Of a stretch of 64,000 bases of DNA, positions 46,036 to 57,870 are shown in pieces. Made by a program: the position numbers and the translations under genes. The notes beneath the pieces are model-generated. The model made no database searches. It was not told where the DNA came from and worked only from the letters and a program-made list of their open reading frames with translations. Origin of the DNA: Hofstenia miamia (taxonomy: Eukaryota; Xenacoelomorpha; Acoela; Hofsteniidae); assembly GCA_900660155.1 (NCBI GenBank), contig CABFPE010000249.1:1-64000 (forward strand), read 5' to 3'. How positions within the stretch are numbered: the first letter of the stretch is position 1; each line of letters starts with the position of its first letter.

Positions 46036-48894
46036 GTTTTATTCATCTATTTTCTCAGCCCTACAACATGTCTATTTTTTATTTGACTGCTTTTTTAACA
46101 GAATTTTACAAATATTTTGAGACTAAAGTTTATGAAATGGCCATTAATTTTTGCAATTAAGCGAGAAGATACTCTCCAGCCTGTGGAAGTTTCAAATATG
46201 TACTACTCTTATGAAGTATTTGAATATACCTATAAACAAATGCATTTGTTTGTCTGAAAATAAGTTTGATGAAATTCGGGTACCGTACTGATCCAGATGA
46301 CCAATTTCAAGGATTGCACCGAAATATGATTAGTAAAAAACTTTAAATTTTACTAATTTCTAATATTTTCTTGAATTATTGAGCGCAGTAAATTTAGGAA
46401 ATTTCTGTTTTTATACTTGCCACGACATTATTTACATATAATGTACTTGTCTGTTACAAATTTATTAAAGTTTCTTCATTAAAACTAAAATATTGCAATA
46501 CTTTTGAATGAGTCTGTGTTTGTGCTCACATTTGTTGGTATTGATACGGAGCAACGATATGTTAAAGACTGCCAACATTCCTAATGAATTACCGCGGTAT
46601 GCATTATTTTTTCTGCCTTTATGGTTTCTTGAATTATATTACTTTAGCAACTTATTAACTGTAGTTTGGAATTGTAATGGTGAGGCTAAAATACTCTGTA
46701 GTACAATTGTTTTAGAAGAAAAATTGTAAGCATTTAATTGTTGGTAATTTTTGCGAGAGTTTATGCGGATTATTAGACTCACTAAATTCGTGAACCTATT
46801 GAAAAATAGATGAGTAAGATAGTAAAATAAGTAAATAAATTTTTTCCCTTGATATAAATTAACCATTAATATACAGAACATACTTATATTGCAAAAACTT
46901 CCTAAAAAAATTTTAACAATTCAGCAATTACAGCATGCAGCCAAATCATATATTTAAAAGAATTTTGCGGAAAATGTCATACTTTAAAGTTTTAACACCT
47001 TTAAGATAATGGCTATAATATTGTTTGTATAGAAGCTTTTAGAAGATGTTCAATAAACATAGAAAAACTTTGTGCATTTTGATTGATTTGTTTGCTTTCT
47101 TTTAATCAATAGCAGGTAAACCAGTAATCATTCTATATATTGCATTCAATTGAATAAGAACCCAAGATAATATACTTAATTACTTGTGGTAATTAATTAA
47201 TGCTGTTCTTAGTTTTCCTTATCTGTAATTTAAAATTATATTTTAAGATTATTAGTTAGCACTTTATTATATTATTTTAAGCTACAATAACTGAGATTGT
47301 TTCAATTAATACGAAATATACAAACTAATTTTAATAGGCATAAATGAATTCAACAATATATTTGTAAAATAGTGTAAATACTTGCGGCTATAACACTAGA
47401 ATAAATTCCTTGCAAAATACTAAATTAGTTAATTTTAAAACTTCAACGCATTGGTCGTTTAGCTCTTTCTGAGCGCTATAAACAATGAAATTCTTAATGA
47501 TGAAGCGCTTCTGTAAGAATTGATTAGCTGATTTAGTGCTTCACATAACCTTGAGCAAAATCATAAACTAGCAGCCCAAATTTTCATCAATGGTAAATTA
47601 GAAAAAATTCAACTCCACATTTGAAAGTTCTCTGAAATTTCCAGCAATTTTTTTGGGAGAGAGTTTAATAAGAAGTTCTATCCAGCATGTAATACCATAA
47701 AAAACCACAAAGTTGCATTAAACCCTGATAACATCATTTAAAAATTAGCCTGTCTACAAATTGCTCTTGTTTAGTGAAGAGAACAATAGAATTCAATTAT
47801 TTACTCGTGAGAGGAGTAATTGATTTGAAAATTTATGATAGCCCTAGCTATTTTTTTAAGATTTTACAGTTTAAGTGGTTTGCCAATTTATCAATTGAGA
47901 GAGGTATAGCAACAAATTTAAAAATTTCGTAGTCAATAGAGGATCTTAACAAAGAAACCAAAAACAGTTTTTCTATAAATACAATGTGTATAGCAAATAT
48001 ATTTTTATATAATTAACATGAAAAATTACATGATAAATAATTATATTTTTTAGTATAATATTATTTTCTAATATTTCTAGTATTTTCTAAGCATTCTTAT
48101 TATGGACGTCGTCCACACCTGCGGAGGTTTTCTCTAGTACTACATTTCTAGACGCGATATCTGCTTTCATTGAGAGTAAGAAAAAGACACCGCTACTTCA
48201 AACACAAATCTAGCTCTATGAAAAAGTTAAAAGCCACTCACCACAACGGTAGAGTAAAGTAGTTCGTCAAGAAGTAGTGCATCAATTCCTCTTGGTGCAT
48301 CAATGCGGCTCTATACATTAGCGACTTATATATTCAGACAGAACTTAATCTGTCTATACATTAGCAACTAATATATTTAGACATTATTATTTAGAGCTCT
48401 TTTAGCTTTATTCTACTATATCAAAATTATATTTTTAATTACTATACCTTTTGCGTAAATAAGACTTTAGTTTATTACAACTTGGGAATTTCTATTCGAC
48501 AATATCAACTGATGCATTTCGGAATACTATTATTCTATTACAAACGATTAAATTAATCTCACAAAAATGGAATTTTCTTAATAAACGCATTGCCAATGCT
48601 TTTATAAGCATTGAATAAATGATATATGATAATGTGACGTAGAAAAATAAGGATATGGCAAATATGAAATTCGAAGAATATAGAAACTATTTCTCCCCAA
48701 GCTCTGATATCAAAAAGGAACAGTTTCATTTCAACTAAATTTCCTATTATCTTAGAAATGAAGCAAATAACCTAGATAATAATAAATTTTGTGGATCCAG
48801 CAACCTATCGTATTGAATAATTAAAAAATATTTTTGCATTTTTGGTTAATACGTGATTGTAATATTTAATAAAAACATTTAAATAATGATTTTC

Positions 48895-49162
48895 CTACTA
48901 TTTTAAAACAATCTGATATTTCGCTGTTGTATAAAAAAAGGTTTGCTAGATCCCTTGAACTGACCAATTAGAATAGCATACAGTTTTTCAAAAATATTTG
49001 AAAAACGTTTAGTTGCACAAATGTACAAGTTTATTAATGCCAATAAAATATTATCAAATAAATAATTTGGATTTCAACCTATATTCAGTACATCTGATGC
49101 AATCGCAGAAAAGATTATATTAAATTTAAATCAAAATTTGTTCGATGGTTGCCTTACTTGAT
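48895..49162 (+). mobile_element. LINE reverse-transcriptase fragment (right arm)
   Basis: Inverted counterpart of the left-arm fragment, now on the plus strand and ending at the TTAA of the piggyBac-like element. It is more decayed than the left copy: the frame is broken by an extra A in the poly-A run near 48,940. Confidence 0.65.
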
Positions 49163-49166
49163 TTAA

Positions 49167-50145
49167 CACTAGAACGCCCAAAGCAGTCAAAATTGACTGC
49201 TTGCAACATTATTATATTCGTCATTTAACTATTTCTGTGAGTTGTTGACCCAAATTGGCTCACTTTATTATTTGCTTTGACCTATTGAATTGAACAATAT
49301 ATTTTATAAGGTCTATCATCTTTTTGTGAATATATTTAAGACATATCATCAATTTTAACCTACATATTATTATTTATAAGGGGATTATCTTCAGATTAAT
49401 ATTGTAATCACCAATCCTGTTCATTCGCAAAATATCTGCATACAAAAAGATTGCACTGTCTTACTAATAGCTGAATGATCCCATAGAGTGGGAGCGAATT
49501 GGTATCTACTTTGGTTTTTGCTGATATTCCTTCTGAAGATGACAGTTCAAATGATTCCGATTTTCATTATGAAGACTATCCTTCTTCAACTTAAAATTCT
49601 TCTAATGAATGTGAGACTGTGGAGAATGTAGTCCTTTATTGACTACAATGATGTATCACATACAAGGGTGTACTCGATGGGGTGTTAAGTTCGATGGGGA
49701 GGGGGGGCTCAGCCCCCTTGTTAGAGATTTATTATGGTGTTGAGCGTTGGATTTTATTTGTTGATCACATTCAACAGTTACCGGGGAAGATTTCAGTATC
49801 CAACTCTGTCAAGCCCTTCTGTATCATTTGAGTTCCCAAGACAATAAAACATAAAACATTATGATAGAGAATGGATTCTTGGAATACTTCAAAGGTTCAG
49901 CAAGCGGAAACATTGTACAACTCAAAACCTGCCGAAATAATACAAGGGCCAACTGTTAAAAATGCAAAAAATTCTGTGATGTCTTGGAAGTATAATTTGT
50001 TTTTTGTGAGTGTGATGGCCAAAATGTTCAATAAATTATGCTTTTGTCATTTAGTATTGAAAAGCATTAGCAATAGAAAAATTGGTGTGATCATTTGCAA
50101 TCACCATGCTTATTAATGGCAGAACAGAAGCTGGGCGTTCTTGTG
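49167..50145. mobile_element. piggyBac-like element, right-arm copy
   Basis: A 979-bp inverted counterpart of the left-arm copy, again between TTAA sites (49,163-49,166 and 50,146-50,149) with CACTAGAACGCCC-type termini. It sits at the same place beside the LINE fragment, so the insertion predates the inverted duplication. It contains a plus-strand frame of 81 codons (49,871-50,116) that is longer than the left-arm equivalent and encodes, at about 49,545-49,590, a short acidic DSSNDSDFHYEDY-like stretch. No catalytic core is visible. Confidence 0.8.
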
Positions 50146-50844
50146 TTAAGTTCTGACAAAACTCAATTTATCATTTTTTTCATCTAGAGTATAAAAAAGA
50201 TGTCAGAAAATTTTAAGCTAATAATAATGAAATCAGTCAAAGTAAATGTGTACCTACTTGTAGAAATGACAATGACTTAAAATTAGATAATTTTCTATCT
50301 CAAAAATTTAAAAAGATTGCATCTGGAGTTAAATGTTTGTAGCATTTGTGTCATGTAGGAGAAACGTTTCATAAAGAACTAATTAATTCATTTGTCTTAA
50401 GTAAAATTCATTACTGTGAATTTTATTTTAAACATCATACATCACAACGACGTTAACCACTAACAAAAAATTTTAATTCGCCATTTAGAACACTTAATTG
50501 TATTGAAAAGCTTGAGTCTATAACACAAGTAAAATGATCACATAATATTTTAGCGCCAAGCTACTTTGTTCAGTATCAATCTTTAGCATGATTCATAAAT
50601 TTATTCATGAAATAAGTTTATTAAGTTTTCTTAATAATTACATCAAAATCAATCAAAAGAGTAAAACTCTTTTTATTGTCAACAATGGTCAAATGCATTT
50701 TCTTTTAGATGGTCAGTCATATGGAATAAATTAAATATTGGTATTAAATCTAAGAAAACTTGCAAATACATTAAGAAAAAATTCTACCAAAATTTTATTG
50801 AGTAAACAAAAAAGATTGGGGATAAACAATAAATTCAATGCATA

Positions 50845-51010
50845 GTTTTGTGATTTTCCCAATAAATCTTCTACAGGCGCTGGTTTTATCGCAAAGATCT
50901 GCACATTGCATCGCGTCTAAATTAGCGACCCTTAATAAAGTACTTCCCTCAGTGATTTTAAGAGCAATAAGAATTTTCAGACTGGCAACAAGCATGTGCG
51001 AAGCGAGCAT
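50845..51010 (-). pseudogene. Truncated N-terminal copy of the PAN-domain gene
   Basis: Starts with an ATG and reads SLKILIALKITEGSTLLRVA then NLDAMQCADLCDKTSACRRF, nearly the same as residues 10-50 of the 454-aa protein. The resemblance ends abruptly after about residue 58 and the frame soon stops (71 codons overall). The downstream 370-residue ectodomain is absent. Confidence 0.85.
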
Positions 51011-51670
51011 CTTTTAATTAAGCTGTCGTCACTCAAAGAGTTAAGTAATATGAATTTTGTAATTATTTCAGAAATCGGGCAGATTAAAAATGCAGAAATT
51101 CCTTTGATGATTTTCCCCACCTGCAACTTTATCACTCTCAAGTCGTAGACTGCCATAAAGAACAGTAGAACAGGGTTATTTATTAAAGATTTTCTATGCA
51201 CTGTTTAAATTTTAAAATTATAGACTACTGAAGAGTATAAACTATTCAGTTGTTGAAGGAAACTTTCAAATTATATAAAGCATGCTGAACCATCATGTAA
51301 GCAATGAAAAGTACTTTGATTTATGATGTTAACCAATTTTTTGACAATATCCTATAAATGGTATGAATTCAAAATGTACGTTTTTGACAATAATTAAATG
51401 AATTAAGTGAAATTTGTAGAAATGTAAAATGTAAACAAAATTTAGTAAGGGAAGTGGTCCAAATTCAATACGTTAATAAGTAAGAATGCAACAGTATACA
51501 GTACCGTTAACAAAAGGCGTTTTACGTTAACATGAAAGAAAAACCAAATCGTTAACTTGCTCTGGAATAAATTCGCATTTGGTTTATGCCCATTTCTTCA
51601 AACATATTTATGCAAGTAAATCTACTCAAAGCGTATGTAGACATTTGGAGCTAAACTTTTTGTTTACGGC
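50845..51670. repeat. Direct duplication, copy 2 (PAN gene 5' end and upstream flank)
   Basis: Same orientation as 39,345-40,250 and just outside the outer end of the right arm, about 355 bases from it. Confidence 0.85.
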
Positions 51671-52039
51671 AAAGAACATTTCCATGGCAGTAGAACTTTA
51701 TGCCATGGTCTTCAGAGTGCTATATCACTGGTGTTTTGCATTCTGTTGGTGTCAGATTTTCTTGATATTATTGAGCAATTGTGCACGAATTTGAAACTTG
51801 ATTATGTAAATAAAATAATCTGATTTACATTGAAATTAGAAAGTCTACAGAAGCAGTTTCGAGTTTTTGCAGAATTTTCTTCTCCACTTTAATAAGAACA
51901 AAAGTAATTGCACAAGACAGTGTAGCGAAATAGCAAGTATGTTTTGAAGAAATCCACCTGTTTTTCTGGGCTTAGTAATATAACAGCAAAGATATCTTTT
52001 ATCTTGCATTAATTATTTTTCTATGATATAGTTGATATG
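51671..52039. other. Spacer, no feature recognised
   Basis: A+T-rich; nothing supported. Confidence 0.4.
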
Positions 52040-52440
52040 AAATTTTAATTGAAAATTTCTGTCAAATATATACCCAAATACAACAGTTCAGTTTCTTGTG
52101 AGATGGTGTTACTTGTAATTTGCAATGGGCTTAATGTTTCGTCCACAATATTAACATTAGTTCTTCTGTTTCAAAAAAAGGAATTCCTTACATTGTGAGT
52201 ATTCAATAGTGCATTAAACGAATTCGCTATTTCAACTAAAATCTGAATTTCATTTCCATAATTTTGAAAATCTGCATGATTTTTTCTCACCATAGTAATA
52301 TACTTATTCGAATTTTTGCCTTTCGCTCAGTACTACTTCTAGTGTGATCAGTGGCTTGGCATGGTATGAGAGAATGGGGCCTCCTTGAGGAATATCCACC
52401 ATCATTTTTTTGCATTTTACAGATTTTTGAAAGTCTTGCA
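52040..52440 (-). mobile_element. LINE reverse-transcriptase remnant
   Basis: The minus strand gives DIPQGGPILSYHAKP (the palm P-Q-G motif), then NVNIVDETLSPLQITSN and LLYLGIYFDRNFQLKFHI, the conserved K-LGV-D--L-W--HI block after the RT catalytic region. Frames are shifted between the blocks. Typical of jockey/CR1-like elements. Confidence 0.7.
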
Positions 52441-55400
52441 TATAAGATTTTGATCAATTTAATACCGAGCTCAACAATAGATGTCATTTTTCAGATATAG
52501 CATTTTGTCCTACCCTTGCACAATTATTAGTAAGTGTTTATTTTGTCTCTTTTTCAAAAATTGAATCAACAGTCCACAACTGGAGGACAGCATTTTAGTG
52601 TTTTGGATTTTTAGATTTAACGCTGCCCGTGCCCTCCCTGAGCCATTTATCTTCAAATGCCGGTGCCCACCCTCCCGTTAGAATTTACCGGGCATGAACG
52701 GGCGGCCTGGTCCGCCCACCAACTATTGAGAAAACGTAAAATACTACGAAGTTATATCAAAATTCGCAGAAGTACTATATAATTTTGTCTTTCAGTGACA
52801 AACTTTTTACGACTCCTATAAAATTTATTAATTCTATCAAAAATTTTGCATTTCTATCATTTTATTACAGCAAATATACAATAAAATTTGAAGATTTTTT
52901 GCTGTAAAAGAATAAATTTGACGGTAGATTACTAAATTTCTTTTTAAAATTGAAAAAACTTACGTCATTACAGCACATTATCCTATGATTATATCATAAC
53001 ATATGCCCAATGCCTGTTCACTCGGTCACACCAATGCCCGGTGAGTCCGGACATGCATCCAAAACACTACCGCATTTGTGTGGCTAGGTCTCTTTACGAA
53101 TATTCTCATCAAATTTTAAAAGGCTCGTTCATAACTCAGCCAAGAGTTCCACACATTCTTACCACCCTTCCAACTAGGTATGGGATCCGGATAGAGATTT
53201 GCATATACCGGATACCGAATGATATATTATTCAATCATTACTAGGGAAACCAGAAATATGTCATTAAAAAAACCAAATATGACATTATTTCTATGACAAA
53301 ATATGACGGAATTTAGTTAAATATGCCTGAAATATTACCATTCATTTTCAAAATTATTCATTTAAGCAATGTAAAACATTTTTTTATTACTGACAACAAA
53401 ATATAAAACAAATACAAAAACTCTTACATAATAATAAGTTTACATTTTAAAGCAACTACTTCTCTAAATTATAATAACAGCACATACATTTCCATATATT
53501 ATTGTGTTTAAGTTTTCTTTCATAGGCTAAGAATTTTCTCAACAGTGAGAGAAACTTCTCTCACTGTAGCCGATGTTGCTTGACATTTTTATAATCTAGC
53601 ATGCAATTCTGATTGAATTTACATCCTCCTTCCTTCCATTATAACAGAGAAGCCGGTATTTTTCAACCATGACTTGATATAAGCGATTACTTCACAGGTA
53701 TCATTTCCAAGATCAAAAATGGGAGTGGGGGTAATCTGATGGAATTTCAACTCTGTCAAACATTGAACAACTTTGACTTCTTATGATAGCAGCCTTAATT
53801 AAAGCAATTAGATTGTAAACACTCATGTATTTTGCCTGAATAGGCATGGTACAATTCTGCAACATATGTACCTTGCAGAATCCATGAAATAATAATGTAT
53901 ATAGTTCCTTAGTTATTTTTTAGGCTGTCAGCATATAAGGCCAGTCCCAGAAAAGCCTTGACCAGTTGGTCGGGTCGGGTCAACAATTACCTAACAATTA
54001 AACTTCTCGGGGGTTAGGCCAGGAGTACATTAATTGACATTGAATGAATATAAATGTCTTAGTTCAAATGATTTAAAGCAGTCAAAATCCAGCAATAATT
54101 TTTAAGTTTTTTCTTAATTTTAATGATGCTATGGTAAAAATATGACTTTTATGACATTTCAGCCATAAATATTACTGTATTTTTTGCTTTATAATTTACT
54201 ATTTAACTGCACCCCACGTTTGAAAACCATCTAATTTTATGAAAACTGCAAAACAGACCAACAGAAAAAATATGACTTCTATGATTTTTGGTTGACATAA
54301 TTATTAATAAATAACCTCATTTCTTAATTAATATCGAACGTTTGTCAGAAAAACTTGTATTGTTGAATGAAAACTTCAATATCATGGAACAAACAAAGCT
54401 TTTTCCTCGAAAATTCAATTGTTAAATGAAGTTTTTCTCAGAATATGTTATCCAGGAAAAACCGGATTTCGGGACATCCCTACTTCCAACCCAACAGTTC
54501 CTCACAGTAAGCGAATTATTTAATTCTTCGCACATATATATTCTAACATTATACATCACAACCCGATTATTTGCAGTGCAAATCATCGAATTCAATTCCT
54601 TTCATATGCATGCTGTTGATAAATATATTTTCAAGTAAACAATATCATCAAAAAATTAAAATTTTTGGCAACAAACATTACACGTTTTGAAGTTTGCAAC
54701 AACCACACATAATAAATTTAGTTAACATCAGATTTTTCTAAGCATACGACCCAACCAACGGTTATTAAAATGTACCACAACCTATTGGTTGGCCCAACCC
54801 ACCTTTATCTGTCTTTCCAACCAATAGCCTACCAAAAAAGGAAAAGAGCATCCAAGGTAAACTCAATTCAAACGAAGTATTCAAAACCTATAGAGTAGTT
54901 CCAAATATCAAAAACGAAAAGCGAAATAGTATATACTTTCATAAAAAAATCGATTAATACATTATCTTTCAATTCTTTGCGAATAATAATTTTTCCTATA
55001 TTATGTGACAATGTCACTGGCTACTAAGACATTAATATTGAATTTAAGCGATTTTTAACCTATTCCGAAGAGTAGATTAACGATTCCTACAAAACTACCT
55101 TCTGCAAAGGCAATTTTTGTTAAATTGAAATGGTTAACATTATGAGAAAGAAACATTTTAAATTATGATCAGATAGCTTATTCATATATATTTGCTGCCG
55201 ATATCAATTCCCAACCACGCTAAATATTTCTGTTTGTAAACCCTATCATTTACGTACCAGTATATCATTGGAATAGCGAAAGCTTCCACTAGCTATTTTT
55301 TCATGGCTTATGGAATTCGACCCATTGAATATGAAACTATTTATGAAAACAAGCTCACTACTATAAAAAATAAGGCTCAGAGTAATTATAAATAATCAAA

Positions 55401-57247
55401 TTTGAAAAATTTCAAATGCAATGTTCTTATTAAAAAAGTTCTATCAATTTAAAGAAATAGATTTTTATCAAAGAAAGATTAGTTTATAATACATGAGAAG
55501 TCAAAAATTGCAAAATGTAGGTAGACAATCAAAAATAAGGTTTACAATACAATAAATATATTCATAGATCTCTATTATACAACCATATTTAACACTTATG
55601 AATATTTTCGGAATAATAATTATACTTAGGAGTTAAATATATATAATTTTAGGCATATACTTCAGTAAAAAATATTGATGAGTTCCTATTTATAGTGCAA
55701 ATTGCAGTACATAATATTGTGCAATCTAAATAATTTCTAAATAATATTATAGTCCTGGTTGCACTTAAGTTTACAATAAATAGTGACAGGCCCGAAATAT
55801 TTTGATTTGATGGACATAAAATTTCGTCATAGAATGTAGTTTACCACTACATTGAAATAATAGGAACCATGGTTCCTACTTTCCAAAATAGCGCTGGGCA
55901 AGATTCTATGTTACTGGTTGACAATTGCTAACTATTAGGCCAAGAATATATATTACAATAAAATGCTCAATTTAGTGGACTTTCGGAAAAGCTAAGAACT
56001 GTTGATAACCCTATATTTTGAAGAATCATTATTAATATATTGAGTTATTTTGAATTATTCAAATTTCTAAATAAAGTATTGCTAGCAGTTATTTGTGGCA
56101 ATGGTCGAGGCCAAGGCTAAGCCCCTAGACGACCGTAGCCAAAGAGTAACTGCCAGTGGTCAACTACTTCTAAAGTTTGGCAATTACGGCAAATTTTTAC
56201 GCCAAAATCTTTACATATATTTAGAATAAACTTGTCGTACATTAATATATTGTACCGATATAAAACGAATCTGGTTGCAAGGTGGTACTTATATATTTCT
56301 GTGCATACAATCGTGTTTTTGCTCACTATTTTCCAATTTAATTACCATTTCAAAAAAATTATTTTGAATATTTTGGTTGATTAGGAACGGCTATTTCCAA
56401 AAGGCTTTAATAGGCGACCATGGACAATTTTTTTAAGCCCTGCTAACAAAATGGTTCGGTATCAAAATACCTTGAATGATTCTTATTCTCCTGAATTTGT
56501 TTGTCCAGTATAAGTTTATTTTTAGACCGTAAATTGGAATATAACTTTCCTTGAACTTGGTTATATCATTTTTTAGTTACGCTCACTAGTAATAATATTT
56601 AAAAAATGGATTTTAAGTAATTGCATCTCAAAAAATGTTTGCAAAAGTCTCAAACAACCTAGAAGTGTGATGTAATAGACCAAAAGACCATTAAGCAATA
56701 TTATCGATTACGACTAAAAATATCGGTTAATTTCTACCATCACAATTACAGAATTCACCTACAGTAAAATCTACATTTGTAAATGGTAGAATATAGTGCT
56801 AGGCGGTTTCCAAAAAAAATGAGCTCGGTTTTTTTACTAACTAGTACTGATAATAGAAAACGTTATACAAGAGAAACATTCCTTTCTAAAATATATTTTC
56901 ATAGCATTAAGATAAGCAGTAAAACACAATTGCATCTCAACTTGACAAGTATCTTGACGTTTATTCCAAGAATACTACATTGTTTCTTGGAAATAGCATT
57001 CTAGACTACTGGTTTTGGTAAAACCGAAAACTCGGTTTTAGTTTTTTTCTCTGTTAGGTTTCGGTTTTTTCGGTATACTGCCGAGCCATAGTAGAACTAA
57101 ATTGTCAATTTTATTTCACCATGATTTAACACTTGGTTTGCAAGTATAAAAATATATATAATCTCCCTTTTTCTCAAAGCATTTAATTTATATTGTCACA
57201 CATGAATTCACACAGTGTTAGCAAAATGTAGCTTTAGGCTAGAAAGT
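52441..57247. other. Long spacer of decayed repeats
   Basis: No gene supported. A GC-richer patch (52,625-52,730; GTGCCCACCCTCCCG, GGGCGGCCTGGTCCGCCC) and repeated AATATGAC words at 53,250-53,330 and 54,135-54,290 look like old transposon debris without recognisable ends. At 57,010-57,085 CGGTTTTGG/CGGTTTTTTCGG forms a short simple repeat just downstream of the dynamin gene's stop. Confidence 0.4.
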
Positions 57248-57870
57248 TTAATGTGTCTTTGATATTAAATTTTTTATTTTTGTTAAGCTTTCTTCAAGAT
57301 TAGCAATATTCTCCACCAAGCGATCATACTTAATCTTAGCATCGGTGTTTTCAGGCATATTTTCTGAAAACTCTAGTATCATTGAAAGCAAAGTTTTCTG
57401 CAGATCTTCAGGAAATTTTACGAAGAAATGATGACAAATAATTTTCGGAACGGTCATAAGTAACGTTACTGATGTGTGGTATAGATATGTTCTGTATGCT
57501 TCATACACCAATTTGCCCTCTAGAAATTTCTTAGATTTCGCTTCGCGCATTTGCGCATTTCCTTGGACATCAGAGGTTAAGTCATTCACATTTAATTTCT
57601 TTACATTTTCCAGTTTTCGGTTAACGGGAACTAATGCCTTTGAGAATTCTTTGCGGTGTTTGTCATCCACTGTCACTGAGTCTTCAGAGTTACTTCTATG
57701 GAAAATGCTTTTAACAATTTTCTCCTTCTTGATCTTACGAAAAGATTTCTTTCGTTTTTCATCCTTTTTCAATGTTCGACCTTCATCAATTGGATCCATT
57801 TTATCAATTCCGCATATCTCGGAATCATCTTCATTTTCAATAAACGATAATGTTCTTTCAGAATTTTCTT
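57248..57870 (-). CDS. Dynamin-type GTPase exon 4 (linker and effector domain)
   Basis: 623 nt; acceptor TTTTTTTAG, in phase with exon 3. Encodes the acidic-then-basic linker (RTLKKDEKRKKSFRKIKKEK) and the C-terminal GED, ending LISKTH-stop. An antisense plus-strand frame of 178 codons over this exon is a shadow. Confidence 0.92.

Larger units (their letters stand above)
42680..50490. repeat. Right arm of the large inverted duplication
   Basis: Reverse-complement partner of the left arm. Compared with that arm it lacks the 821-bp second tandem copy, the foldback MITE, about 570 bases corresponding to 3,080-3,645, and about 265 bases holding the last exon of the membrane-protein gene. It has extra sequence at 44,095-45,740, mostly a Tc1-like element. 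These private differences argue against an assembly copy. Confidence 0.9.

Noticed and set aside
1-50490. The inverted arms as the terminal repeats of one giant mobile element (Polinton or similar)
   Set aside because: The interior holds host genes (NGLY1, PAN) and unrelated inserts; no protein-primed polymerase, capsid or integrase set belongs to the whole, and the arms contain older transposons and a host gene.
42680-50490. Right arm as a haplotig or assembly copy of the left
   Set aside because: About 10% divergence over much of the length and several private insertions and deletions, including an exact MITE empty site, indicate two real loci.
53250-54300. Possible hAT element marked by repeated AATATGAC words
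   Set aside because: No terminal inverted repeats, no 8-bp target duplication and no transposase fragment recognised.
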